Assembly (NCBI RefSeq): GCF_902686445.1
Contig: NC_062220.1
Span: forward strand, 97,030,143 to 97,094,142
Length of the DNA stretch: 64,000 bases
Direction of reading: 5' to 3'
DNA from: Sciurus carolinensis
Lineage: Eukaryota > Chordata > Mammalia > Rodentia > Sciuridae
The translations under genes and the position numbers were made by a program. The stretch's first letter is position 1. Each line of letters opens with the position of its first letter. Below the pieces are notes generated by a model, which was not told the DNA's origin, ran no database searches, and worked only from the letters and a program-made list of their open reading frames with translations. This document shows, in pieces, positions 10,617 to 22,700 of the stretch.

Positions 10617-10755
10617 CAGTTGGCCCTATGTATCTGAAGGATTTGAAAAATCCACAGATTTTGGTATCTTTACACTGTTCTGAAACCAATGCCCATGTCC
10701 CTTACAGGGATAAATATATTCTGGTGAATTTGTTGAACCACAGATTAAAGATGGA
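10617..10755. mobile_element. Possible MER2-like fragment
   Basis: Weak resemblance to the terminal parts of the element at 7008-7345 (AGTTGGCCCTATGTATCTG, ATCCACAGATTTTGGTATC, AACCAATGCCC). Old and short. Confidence 0.35.
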
Positions 10756-10801
10756 GTCTTATAAATAATTTTATTACTTATTAAGCTTAAAAATTGAGGG
10801 T

Positions 10802-10893
10802 GGGGGCTGGGGTGTAGATCAGTGATAGAGTACTTGCCTAATATGCATAAGGCCCTGGGTTTGATTCCTAGCACCACAGAAACAAACAAAAAA
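10802..10893 (+). mobile_element. ID SINE
   Basis: About 75 bp of tRNA-derived ID body: GGGGCTGGGGTGTAGATCAG, then GAGTACTTGCCTAATATGC, then GGCCCTGGGTTTGATTCCTAG, ending in an A-rich tail. It derives from a tRNA/BC1-like RNA with an internal pol III promoter. It is not a functional tRNA gene. Confidence 0.85.
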
Positions 10894-10956
10894 ATTGAGA
10901 GTGAACTCAGGCATCTTCTAAGTAGCACTATATACTATCAGACAAGGAAACAACTT

Positions 10957-11147
10957 TCAGACCAGTGATATTCAAACATGGTCTGTAGCCTGGCAGCTTT
11001 AGCCTCACCTAGGATCTTGTTATAACTCCAAATTCTGAAGCCTTACCCCTGACATTTCAGTTCTCTGCAGGTGTCCAGAAATCAGTCCTTTAATAAACCT
11101 CCCAGGTGGTTGAGGTAGGCTAAACTTTGAGAAGCACTGCTCCAGAG
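10957..11147 (+). mobile_element. MER5A-like hAT transposon remnant
   Basis: Follows the MER5A layout: a left end about a site of reduced coverage (CAAACATGGTCTGTAGCC), CATCACC-like TCACCTAGGATCTTGTTA in the middle, CCTCCCAGGTGGTTGAGG and a terminal CTTTGAGAAGCACTG. It is non-autonomous. Confidence 0.65.
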
Positions 11148-12694
11148 TTTTGTGAAATAAACACTGCAACTCATGAATTTTCTGCGTGCTAAATTGTCAT
11201 TTGCATGTGAAAGAAACAGACGACCATCTCTTAACTGTATAAACTCAGGAAATAGTTCTCATGAGTAAGAGAGAATTGAATTTGAAAGAAGGGGAATTGA
11301 ATGAAGGAGTTCAGTTTCACAGTTGATGTAAGAGCTAAGATAAACAAGGGACAATGAAACATTTCAAGTTTAGCAACAGTCAGTCCCTGGGCTGGCGCAA
11401 CAAGGGGCCAGAATTCCCCGAAACAGGAAACCTGGCAGACCTGTGCGGTGAAATAGAGATATTATTGGAGACACATGGGAACTAGTATCTGGACGAAGAG
11501 AGGAAGAAGAACTCTAGTTTGCCCTTCCTCCATCCTTCCAATTTCTTGTCAGACCCTCCTGTTAGCCAAACCAATCTGAAAAACCTGAGAAAACCTCTTG
11601 CAGAAGGAGATACCCTCTGTGGGGCAGAGCAGGGGAAGGTTGAGGCATGCAATCTACTGAATGATAAATCAAAATAAAGCCTGGAAGCAGGGCCTCTTTC
11701 ATGAACCTAAATGCAGTTTATAGGGCTTTATGCTTAAAAGAGTCCCGTGGTTTCATGCTCTGCTATTGTGATCTGAAAACTAAGACCCCACATTTAAATT
11801 TTGCATGGAGCCCTATGGATTGTATAACTGACCCTGACCAATAGCAAACATTAAATTATTGAAACATAACCAGGTTCACAATAGAATTTAGATATTGTGC
11901 TTATTTATAGAAGAGCTACATAACGTTAAAAATAACCATAATAGACTTAAATAAAAATAGCATGTATCAACAAAAAACTTGGAGCTTATAGCAGAAAGCA
12001 GTCTAGTTGGGTCAATTCTCATATTCCTTAGAATTAAATAGATTTTGTTTTGCTTAGGAAGCCAAATGAGGTTGGCTTAAAATGTTCATCTCTAAGTATG
12101 TTACTTAAAGTTGAAATAAGATTAGTCTGAACTTTCAAGTTATCAGAGGGAGAAGAACAAGATGACCTCAGAGAAAATACAGGCTACATAAGTAAAGACA
12201 AAAAATAAAAAGTACATGCAAACAAAATGAATGAAGCTTTCTGTATAATAACACATTAAAAATGGTGTTTACACTCGTAACCACAAAATTAAGCTCTGTG
12301 AATTAATGTCTGTGATGATGCAAAATATATATTTGGTCTTCCTTTCCAGGAATATGTCTCCTAAAATCTTTGGAATCTTCAAAGTGTGTTTTTTTGTATG
12401 CTAATGAATTGACTGGTAGCCGACAGTTCCTGAGTAGCTTTTGGTCACCAGAAAGACCAAGGCAAGATTAGAAGGGTAAGACTGCCAGTCCTACCCCTCA
12501 ACCTCTGGGGAAGGAGCTTGAGCTGTTCATGTGGCCAGTGATTTAATCAAGCATGGCTATGTACTGAAGCTCCCATATGCACTCAAAAGGACAGGATTCA
12601 GAAAGCTTCCAGATAGTTGAACACATGGAGGTTCCTGGAATGGCCTGCCTGGAGAAGGCAGGGAAACTCCAAGCCCCTACCCATATGCTTTGTC
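11148..12694. other. Unassigned AT-rich sequence
   Basis: About 1.5 kb with no recognised gene or repeat before the solo LTR. Confidence 0.45.
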
Positions 12695-12698
12695 CTAT

Positions 12699-13239
12699 TG
12701 ATACCGCCGTTTACCGGTGACGAGTTCTGCTTCTTCTAATGTTGAAGATTAAGCACTAGAGAAGCACGCCAAGGGAAGCATATTAAGCAGGTTTTATTTA
12801 AAGGTAATAGTACAGACTTCTCCCGGCAGGAAGAAGGGGGCCATGGCTGATGTTCTAAAGTCCCAAGAAGTGAGCACACCCTGCATCTTTTATAGGTTAA
12901 AGTCTCTTTTGTTCTCCAGTTCTTTCCCCCCTTATCTCTCCTTCCTGCCTTCGTGACTAGGCCTGGTTTTGCATTAAGTGAGAAGCCATGGGCAGGGGGA
13001 GGGCCAAGGTGATTCAGGCAGATAAGGGCCCAGGGGGCATTAATTAGCAGCTCCTTGTTTGCAGTCCTTGATAAAGGCAGGTAAATTTGGTAATCAATGG
13101 GCTCCGGAGATCTTTGACATTCCATTCTTCCAGGGGCAGTCTCCAACTTCCAAAGGCAGATGGCTTCATGGCTTCATTTCCTCGAATTGACCCGATTTTC
13201 TATTTCTACACTAACTACCTGTCCTTAATTCTGGCTTCA
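12699..13239 (-). mobile_element. Solo LTR, class I ERV (second copy)
   Basis: 541 bp with TG...CA ends and a 4-bp target duplication CTAT (12695-12698 and 13240-13243). It has the same length and layout as the solo LTR at 157-697, with scattered base differences, a TATAAAA box and an AATAAA on the minus strand. Its own target duplication shows it is a separate integration and not a segmental copy of the first. Confidence 0.9.
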
Positions 13240-13309
13240 CTATCCATCTTTTCTTCCTCCAGTGTTCATTTGTATCATTTGAAATACCCTTTTTGATAAA
13301 CCAGTGAGT

Positions 13310-13355
13310 GTAAGTGACTTACCCTGAATTCTGTAAGCGACTTACCCTGAATTCT
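13310..13355. repeat. Two-copy 23-bp tandem repeat
   Basis: The unit starts GTAAGTGACTTACCCTG and is present twice with one difference, then GTAAG begins a third copy. The unit contains an inverted repeat, GTAAGTGACTTAC. Confidence 0.85.
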
Positions 13356-15591
13356 GTAAGCTACTCTAACAAATTAGTTGAACCAGAGGAGTGGGTGTGA
13401 GAACCTCAGTTTATAATTAATGGGTCAGAGGCATAGGCAAGAAAACCTGGCCTCCAAGCAGTCTTGGGAAATGAGTCTTCAACCTGTGGGATCTGATGCC
13501 ATCTCTAGGTGGGTAGTGTCAAAGTTGAATTGTTGTCTGCTCAGAATTAATTGTTTCCTTGCTGGACGTGGGGGGAGAAATTCTCACATCTTTTGGGGTC
13601 ACAGAATTCTGTGTTGATTGTATTTAGGTGAGAGTATATAAGAAACTAGATTTTTTGTTATATTGTTGATGTCTATAAGAAATACAATTAAAACAGAAGG
13701 CCTATAATTACAAGAGATAATCCTATGATAAGAGCAATCAATTTTTTAAACAAAAAGATGGGAAAGGTCAACAGATGAAAACATGGGTAACAAGATACTA
13801 TCAAACTGAAGGCAAGCAAAGGGCATTAAACTTGCCTAAGAGTGTCAGTTTGTATGAATAAAGTACCTAAGAATGTCCTAACTGCCAGGAAGAGAGAGCA
13901 TCAAAATATGCAAATAATTCTTTTGTATAAGATATTTTTGGAAATTTTTATGAAAAGATAATATGACAAAGCTGAAAACTTTTAAGTTATAAGGAAAATT
14001 CCATTCCAAGAGAGCTAATGTATAGTAAGATGTCTAATTACATTTAGATCTGCACCATCTTTTACAGTGGCCACTAGCCACACATGGTCACTGTGGCTAG
14101 TTTAAAATGTGCCAGGTTTAAAATGAGATATGTTTAAACATGTGCCAGGTTTAAAATGAGATATGCTATAAGTATAAAATACCAATTTACTAAGGCTTAG
14201 TGTTAAAAACATCTTAATTGTCACTACAGGAATTTTTAAATTTATTATGCTGAAATGATAATGCCTTGGATATATTGGCTTAAATAAAATATTAATTAGT
14301 TCATTTGTATCTTTGTACCTTTGTAATTTAGTTAGAAAATTAACCTGTGTGGCTTTATATTCCACTGAACACTATTCCATTAGCTAATCAACTTTATTAA
14401 TAGTTTTGATATCATTCAGGTAGTTTCTTTAATTTTTGCTTTCATAATAAATGCATGACTGTGGTTGAAGATTTGCTGCTTTGAACACAGCTGATAAATT
14501 CTGTCTTTATTGTGGGAGAATTAAGCTTATGAAAAAGCTAATTTTTATCATTAATTAGCACCAACTCATTTACAGTTCCATCTTCAATCATGTTTAAAAT
14601 AATGAGGAAATAAAATCAATATTCAGATAAGTTCACAATACAAAATAGAAAAAATATAAAAAGATTGTTAGTTGGCTTACAGGCCCACCACCAGGGAAAA
14701 GCAACCCTGGGAGTCTGGGGTCAGTTCATGTAGAAAGGTCTGAATGCAGCACACAGAGCTGATGAAGAAACAGCAACAGCCTTTTAAAAATGCATCAAGC
14801 TTTGTTCCACAATTTTACTTGTAAAATATCACTACTTTTTATTTAAATGGAAATACATTTAATGAAGTAGTTGATGCCATTTTATATTATTTGACTTTTA
14901 TGAAAACCAAAAGTAAAAAAATGAAAGAATTTCCTATAAAACAAAAATATAGAAACTATGATAACAACAGAATAATGGACATAAATCTCCTGCAGTCATA
15001 GACTATTAGGAAAAATTATATTGTAGATGAATATCATATACACATAAATACACACAAAAATGCATATAGATATGTTATTTTTCTCCCATACGTTGGAAAA
15101 TACAACTTTTTAAAGAAAACTACACATATATCTTCTCATTGCAGGAATGTTGCATTTTCTCAAATCTACCAATAAATTAAATGTACTTACAAACCAAAAC
15201 TTATTTTAGTTATTCAAAGTTAAAAAAAAGTTCATATAAAATAAGGTATAACTGAGAATAACTGGAAGAAATTCTAAAAATTTAAAATAATGGAGTAGGT
15301 TTGTTCTTTGCATTTAAAAACACATGGAACTATAGAAATAAAAATGGAGGTTAAGGACTACACCATGAATCACAGGAAACTGGTATATGATAAAGCATTG
15401 TTTGCAATCAATGTGGGAATTCAAAGACAAACTACTTGCAAAAAATAAAGCTTAGTTCCTACCCCACACCTTAAATCCAACAAAAATTCAGAATGGATCA
15501 AAGATGATATAAAAGTGAATAATACATATATTTCTATATACATATATGTATACATGTATTATGTGTAATTATATTATACTATTATGGTTTG
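13356..15591. other. Unassigned AT-rich sequence
   Basis: No gene recognised. An imperfect two-copy repeat around 14105-14165 (unit includes GTGCCAGGTTTAAAATGAGA) accounts for a repetitive short open frame there. Confidence 0.45.
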
Positions 15592-15602
15592 CATTTTGTG
15601 AC

Positions 15603-15816
15603 CTTTTTGGGGTAGGGGGTACTGGGGATTGAACTCAAGGGCACTTAACCACTGAGCCACACCCCCAGCCCTATTTTGGATTGTATTCAGAGATAGGGTC
15701 TCACTGAGTTGCTTTGCACCTCGTTGTAGCTGAGGCTGGCTTTGAATTCACAGTCCTCCTGCCTCAGCCTCCTGAGCAGCTTGGATTACAGGCATGTGCC
15801 ACCCACTGTGCCCAGC
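15603..15816 (-). mobile_element. MEN SINE (B1-ID dimer)
   Basis: On the minus strand a B1/7SL-like unit (GCACAGTGGGTGGCACATGC, TCAGGAGGCTGAGGCAGGAG, AGACCCTATCTC) is followed by an ID-like unit (GGCTCAGTGGTTAAGTGCCC, TTCAATCCCCAG). It is bounded by an 11-bp target duplication CATTTTGTGAC (15592-15602 and 15817-15827). This dimer type is known from squirrels and is the main clue to the host. Confidence 0.85.
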
Positions 15817-15827
15817 CATTTTGTGAC

Positions 15828-16847
15828 TTTTTATATTTTTAATCTATCTATGATCTAGTCTATTCCAGCAATAACACTATTTCTATTATTATAACCTTAT
15901 GATGTATTTTAATATGTGCTAAGGAAAGTACACTCTAATCTTTGTTTTCAAACATTTCCTTAATATTCTCACCATTTTGTTTTTTCTCATAGGTTTATTC
16001 TATATTTTATAATTTTTTTAGGTTTTTAATATTTCTTTATAGATATAAAGGCAGAATTCACTGGAATATTCAATGTGTATATACCATAATTTAGTCAATT
16101 TTGTTCCACTTTTTTCCAGTTTTACCAGCAGTTTTTTGGGATTTTGGACTGCAATTATGCTACATATAGTTTAATGTAGGAAGAATTGGTACTTTTATAA
16201 TTCCATTTAGAAATCAGTACTACCTCTCCATGTATTCGATTATCCACGTATTTCCATAAGTGTAGTTGTTTTCCTCACATAAATGGTAAGCATTTCTTCT
16301 TATATTTGCTTCTAGTTGTCTTTGCTTCTGGGTTTCTGCCACATTTTCCTTCTTGCTGGAGCATGGTAACAGAGGTTTGAGGTAATCACGCTCCTTGGTT
16401 TTCTGATCTAGTGACTTGTCCTTTTTGTCGATTTGCTCAGTCTTTAGTTCTGTGCTACTGGGGATGTACATGTGTAATTTGAGGAGGAAGTGCTCCCTTA
16501 GTTATTCTCAGTGCCTCAGTGGTGAGTTCTTTCTCTGCAGGTCTTTTTTTCTAAGACCTTGGCTCTAATCCTTACTTGACATGGTAGCTTTGAACTCCAC
16601 TGTATAAGTTTTCCCAGTCTGGTCAGTCTGTGTCAACCTGTAGTCTTCTTGGACTCTGTTGGGCCTCTATACCTACCTGCATTATGAATTGGCGCTCTGC
16701 AAATAAAAAACTCTGGAAAGGATTCAACTCACTTGTGTTAGTTTCCTTTCTCTCTCATAACTACCTTGGCTGTTCTCTGATACCTTCAAATAGTTTTGTT
16801 TTTTGTTTTTTGGTTTTTTTTGGTTGGGTTTAGAGTTGTTTTGGTTT
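15828..16847. other. Unassigned, possibly old L1 debris near 16060-16190
   Basis: Around 16060-16190 there is faint similarity to the antisense of L1 ORF2 3' ends. Otherwise nothing recognised. The 83-codon minus-strand frame at 16220-16471 has no motif. Confidence 0.35.
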
Positions 16848-17299
16848 AGATATTAGATGTACCCAAAAAGCTCACATGTGAGACAATGAAAGAAATATCA
16901 GAGGGGAACTGATAGAGTTATGAGAGCCTTAACCTGAGAGCATTAATCCACTTGAATGGATTAACTGGGTGGTAACTATAGGTAGGTAGGGTGTGACTGG
17001 AAGATGTGAGTCTCTTGGAGTGTATACCTTTGAGGTATTTATTTTGCCCCTGCTGAGCAGAACAGTTCTTCCTTCTCTCTTTGCTTCTTGGTTCCCATGT
17101 CCTGAGCCACTTTCTTCCTCCACACCCTTCTGCCATGATGATCTGCCCCATCTCAGGCCCTGAGGAATGCAACCAACTGTGTATGGACTGAGACCTCTGA
17201 AATTGTGAGCCTCCAAATAAACTTTTCCTCCTCTAACTGTTCTTTTCAGGTCTTTTGATCACAGCAATTAAAAAAAAAAAAAGAAAACTGACTAAAACA
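16848..17299 (+). mobile_element. MaLR-type LTR, near complete
   Basis: About 450 bp ending ...CTGACTAAAACA, with CTCACATGTGAGACAATG near the start, GAGAGCCTTAACCT, TATGGACTGAGACCTCTGAA and CCAAATAAACTTTTCCTCCT (poly(A) signal) near the end. This is the layout of MaLR (MST/ORR1-like) LTRs. No internal region is present. Confidence 0.7.
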
Positions 17300-17400
17300 A
17301 AACTGTTGTGTCTTTTTTTCCCCACTTTTTTATAGTTGAGTGAACTAGATGTCAGTCACTCTTTCATAGCCAAGCACAAGCCCCTCTGATGGCTTTTAAT

Positions 17401-17413
17401 TAAACTACACTAT
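17401..17413. repeat. L1 target site duplication, left copy
   Basis: TAAACTACACTAT, repeated at 23773-23785 after the A-rich tail. It lies next to a TTTTAATTAAA stretch, which suits the L1 endonuclease. Confidence 0.9.
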
Positions 17414-17414
17414 C

Positions 17415-18640
17415 GAGAGACTTTCTACATAGAACCAGCCACAAGCCCCTGAACCAATGGAGAGCCTCGATCCGCAAACAGCCTCTGGGATCAGGGCAGG
17501 GCAGCCAGACACCTCTTCAGGCGGCTCTGCCCACTCCGGCTGCAGGCTCTCTTCTCGGGGCGATCCAAGATGGCGGCCTAGAGGGAGACTGCACCCCCTC
17601 TCGCTCCAGAACCCAAGAGTTAAGAAGGGGAGGCATTGAGAGACTCGGACTGAAATAGAGCCACGGGTGAGTCTGCCCACTGGGTAAAGCTCGGCCCGGG
17701 TGGCAGGCCCAGATAGAGGTGGCTTATCGGAGCCGGGCAGGGCAGCTAGAGTCATCCACAGGCAGCCCTGCGCACTCCGGCGGTGGGCCCCGCCCACACA
17801 GCCAGCTTCTCCAGGTTCTCGGAACGGAACTGGCCCGCTAGTGAGAGCCTTTCTGACCAGAACAAGCTCCGAGTCCCGGAGCCAGTGCAGCTCAGCGTAC
17901 TCTGGCACGCAAGCAGATTCAGGGTCCAGACAGGGCAGCCAGAGACTTCCCCAAGTAGTCTGGACCCCTGCGGTGGAGGTGCCGTTCAAGGCTAGCCTCT
18001 CGGAGAGGACCGCCCAGTGAGAGACTTTCTACATAGAACCAGCCACAAGCCCCCGAACCAACGGAGAGCCTCGATCCGCAAACAGCCTCTGGGATCAGGG
18101 CAGGGCAGTCAGACACCTCTTCAGGCGGCTCTGCCCACTCCGGCTGCAGGCTCTCTTCTCGGGGTGATCCAAGATGGCGGCCTAGAGGGAGACTGCACCC
18201 CCTCTCGCTCCAGAACCCAGGAGTTAAGAAGGGGAGGCATTGAGAGACTCGGACTGAAATAGAGCCACGGGTGAGTCTGCCCACTGGGTAAAGCTCGGCC
18301 CCAGGGGGCAGGCCCAGATAGAGGTGGCTTAGCGGAGCCGGGCAGGGCAGCTAGAGTCTTCCCAAGGTAGCCTTCCACACTCCGGCAGTGGGCTCTTCCC
18401 ACACGGCCAGCTGCACGGTGAAGGCCCACAGTGAGAGCATTTCAGCACAGAGCCAGTTCCAAATCGTGGAACCAGTAGGGGGTTAGGGGCAGTTTTCTTC
18501 GGATACGCTGCTTTATCAGACTCCTCCAAGACATCAGGCTACTGAAGGCTGGGAGGTGATACACTGGAAATCTACCGGGACACTATAAGCCAATAGCGGA
18601 AAACTGCAATATCTCAGGGTCCCACTGACAACTGACCAAT
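17415..18640 (+). promoter_or_regulatory. L1 5' UTR promoter: two monomers plus tether
   Basis: The block starting GAGAGACTTTCTACATAGAA occurs at 17415 and again at 18019, a period of 604 bp. The second unit matches the first well for about 400 bp and then passes into a unique tether leading to ORF1. Each unit has CAAGATGGCGGC (17566-17577 and 18170-18181), which fits a YY1 site as found at the start of human L1. Tandem monomers feeding a tether are the promoter design known from mouse L1. The region is CpG-rich, unlike the surroundings. Confidence 0.85.
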
Positions 18641-19687
18641 ATGAGAAAACAAGGGAAGAAAATGTCCCAAACAAACCTAGATACTACATCAATAAAACCC
18701 AATGACAGCACAGCAGAAGAAATGTCAGAAAGGGAGTTCAGAATGTACGTAATTAAAATGATCAGGGAAGCTAATGAGGAGATGAAAGAGCAAATGCAGG
18801 CATTGAAGGAGGAGATGAAAGAGCAAATGCAGGCATTAAATGATCGCACCAATCAACAGTTAAAAGACCAAATACGGGAAGCAAGAGATCATTTCAATAA
18901 AGAGTTAGAGATACTGAAAAAAAACCAAACTGAAATACTTGAAATGAAGGAAACAATAAACCAAGTTAAAAACTCCATAGAAAGCATAACCAATAGAATG
19001 GAGCACCTGGAAGACAGAACCTCAGACATTGAAGACAAATTATTTAATCTTGAAAGCAAAGTTGGCCAAACAGAAAAGATGGTAAGAAATCATGAACAGA
19101 ATCTACAAGAATTATGGGATATCATGAAAAGGCCAAATTTGTGAATTATTGGGATTGAGGAAGGCTTAGAGAAACAAACCAAAGGAATGAACAATCTATT
19201 CAATGAAATAATATCAGAAAATTTCCCAAATCTGAAGAATGAAATGGAAAACCAAGTACAAGAGGCTTATAGAACTCCAAACATACAAAATAACAATAGA
19301 CCCACACCAAGACACATTATTATGAAAATACCTAACATACAAAATAAAGACAGAATTTTAAAGGTCACGAGAGAAAAGAATCAAATTACATTCAGAGGGA
19401 AACCAATAAGAATATCAGCAGATTTTTCAATCCAGACCCTAAAAGCCAGAAGGGCCTGGAACAACATTTACCAAGCCCTGAAAGAAAATGGATGCCAACC
19501 AAGAATCTTATACCCAGCAAAACTTACCTTCAAATTTGACGATGAAATAAGATCCTTCCATGATAAACAAAAGCTAAAGGAATTTACAAAAAGAAAGCCA
19601 GCATTACAGAACATTCTCAGCAAAATATTCCATGAGGAAGAGATGAAAAACAACGATGCAAATCAGCAACAGGAGGCGCTAGCCTAA
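18641..19687 (+). pseudogene. ORF1: L1 ORF1 (RNA-binding chaperone), one premature stop
   Basis: 348 sense-plus-nonsense codons in one frame. ORF1p forms trimers through a coiled coil and coats L1 RNA in the cytoplasm. Codons about 25-165 are rich in Glu, Lys, Gln and heptad hydrophobics (coiled coil). The RRM and C-terminal domain follow after codon 180, with a typical block around nucleotides 19390-19530. The frame is broken at codon 168 by TGA (19142-19144), just where the coiled coil meets the RRM. The usual residue there is arginine in related L1s, so CGA to TGA decay at a CpG is the likely cause. A later ATG at 19187 reopens the frame, but the product would lack the coiled coil. A 33-bp duplication lies at 18776-18841. 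Confidence 0.9.
18776..18841 (+). repeat. 33-bp tandem duplication in ORF1 coiled coil
   Basis: Two copies (18776-18808, 18809-18841) encode the 11-residue unit EEMKEQMQAL(K/N) twice. They differ at only two positions that I can see, so the duplication is recent and keeps the frame. Confidence 0.92.
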
Positions 19688-19718
19688 AGGAATAGCCAAA
19701 TAAAGGAGAAACCAAATC

Positions 19719-22700
19719 ATGTCAAAAACAAATATGAGTCAATTGACTGGGAATACAAATCATATCACAATAATAACCCTGAATGTTAATGGCCTGAATT
19801 CATCAATCAAAAGACACAGACTGGCAGATTGGATTAAAAAGAAAAATCCAACAATATGCTGCCTGCAAGAGACTCACCTCATAGAAAGAGACACCCATAG
19901 ACTAAAGGTGAAAGGATGGGGAAAAACATACCATGCACACGGACACAGCAAAAAAGCTGGAGTATCCATCCTCATCTCAGATAATGTGGACTTCAAACCA
20001 AAACTAGTCAGAAGGGATAAAGAAGGACATTACATGCTGCTTAAGGGAAGCATAAATCAGCAAGACATAACAATCATAAATATCTATGCCCCGAACATTG
20101 GCTCATCCACGTACGTCAAACAAATCCTTCTCAATTACAGAATTCAAATAGACCACAACACAATCATACTAGGCGATTTTAACACACCTCTCTCACCACT
20201 GGATAGATCGTCCAAACAAAAATTGAATAAAGAAACTATAGATCTCAACAACACAATCAGCAATTTAGACTTAACAGACATATATAGAATATACCATCCA
20301 ACAAAGAACGAATACACTTTCTTCTCAGCAGCACATGGATCCTTCTCTAAAATAGACCATATTTTATGCCACAAAGCTACTGTTAGCAACTACAAGAAGA
20401 TAGAGATACTACCTTGTACTCTATCAGATCATAATGGATTGAAATTAGAAATAAATGACAGAATAAAAAACAGAAACTTCTCCAATACTTGGAGACTAAA
20501 TAATACACTATTATACGATGAATGGATAACAGAAGACTTCAGGAGGGAAATAAAAAAATTCTTAGAAGTAAACGAGAACAAAGACACATCATATCAAAAT
20601 CTCTGGGACACTATGAAAGCAGTACTTAGAGGAAGATTTATTTCATGGGGTGCATTCAAAAAAAGAAGTAGAAATCAACAAATAAACGACTTAACACTAC
20701 AGCTCAAAGCGCTAGAAAAAGAAGAGCAGACCAATACCAAAAGTAGTAGAAGACAGGAAATAGTTAAAATCAGAGCCGAAATCAACGAAATCGAAACAAA
20801 AGAAACAATTGGAAAAATTAACAAAATAAATAGTTGGTTCTTTGAAAAAATAAATAAAATTGATAAACCCTTAGCCACACTAACAAAGAGAAAGAGGGAG
20901 AAAACTCAAATTACTAAAATTCGGAATGAACAAGGAAACATCACAACAGACACGAGTGAAATACAAAACATAATTAGAAGCTATTTCGAAAATCTATACT
21001 CCAACAAAACAGAAAACCTCGAAGACATCAACAAATTTCTAGAGACATATGAATTACCTAAACTGAACGAGGAGGACATACACAACCTAAATGAACCAAT
21101 TTCAAGCAATGAAATAGAAGAGGTCATCAAAAGCCTACCAACAAAGAAAAGTCCAGGACCAGATGGGTTCTCAGCCGAGTTCTACAAAACCTTTAAAGAA
21201 GAGCTCATTCCAATACTCCTCAAACTATTCCATGAAATAGAAGAGGAGGGAACCCTCCCAAACTCGTTCTATGAAGCCAATATCACCCTGATACCTAAAC
21301 CAGACAGAGACACATCGAGGAAGGAAAATTTCAGACCAATATCCTTAATGAACATCGATGCAAAAATTCTCAACAAAATTTTAGCAAATCGCATACAAAT
21401 ATATATTAAAAAGATAGTGCACCACGATCAAGTGGGTTTTATCCCAGGGATGCAAGGTTGGTTCAACATTCGGAAATCAATAAATGTCATTCACCATATC
21501 AACAGACTTAAAGTGAAGAATCACATGATTATTTCAATAGATGCAGAAAAAGCATTTGATAAAATACAGCATCCCTTCATGCTCAAAACACTAGAAAAAA
21601 TTGGGGTAGTGGGAACATTCCTAAACATTATAAAGGCAATCTACGCTAAGCCCATGGCTAATATCATTCTAAATGGTGAAAAACTGAAAGCGTTCCCCCT
21701 AAAAACTGGAACAAGGCAGGGATACCCTCTTTTACCGCTTCTATTCAACATCATCCTTGAGACTCTAGCCAGAGCAATCAGACAAACCAAAGAAATTAAA
21801 GGGATACGAATAGGAAAAGAAGAACTCAAACTATCCCTGTTCGCTGATGACATGATTATATATTTAGAGGAACCTGGAAATTCCACCAGAAAACTTTTAG
21901 AACTCATAAGTGAATTCAGTAAAGTAGCAGGTTACAAGATCAATGCTCATAAATCCAAAGCATTTTTATACATAAGTGATGAATCTTCAGAAAGAGAAAT
22001 TAGGAAAACTACCCCATTCACAATAGCATCGAAAAAAATAAAATACTTGGGAATCAATCTCACAAAAGAGGTGAAAGACCTCTACAATGAGAACTACAGA
22101 ACACTAAAGAAAGAAATTCAAGAAAACCTTAGAAGATGGAAAGATCTCCCATGTTCCTGGATAGGCAGAATTAATATCGTCAAAATGGCTATCCTACCTA
22201 AAGTGCTATACAGATTCAATGCAATTCCAATTAAAATCCCAATGATGTACCTTGCAGAAATAGAGCAAGCAATTATGAAATTCATCTGGAAGAATAAAAA
22301 ACCTAGAATAGCTAAAGCAATCCTCAGTAGCAAGAGCGAAGCAGGGGGTATTGCAATACCAGATCTTCAACTCTACTACAAAGCAATAGTAACAAAAACG
22401 GCATGGTATTGGTACCAAAATAGACAGGTAGATCAATGGTACAGAATAGAGGACATGGACACAAACCCAAATAAATACAATTTTCTCATACTAGACAAAG
22501 GTTCCAACAATATGCAATGGAGAAAAGATAGCCTCTTCAACAAATGGTGCTGGGAAAACTGGAAAACCATATGCAATAGAATGAAATTAAACCCCTATCT
22601 CTCACCCTACACAAAACTCAACTCAAAATGGATCAAGGACCTCGGAATCAGACCAGAGACCCTGCATCTTATAGAAGAAAAAGTAGGTCCAAATCTTCAA

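Noticed and set aside
10802..10893. tRNA-like sequence with A and B box
   Set aside because: It is an ID SINE: no cloverleaf that closes, an A-rich tail, and several related copies in the window.
17566..18181. Repeated CAAGATGGCGGC units as a possible array of short regularly spaced repeats
   Set aside because: They belong to two long promoter monomers 604 bp apart; no CRISPR-like structure, and the host is a mammal.
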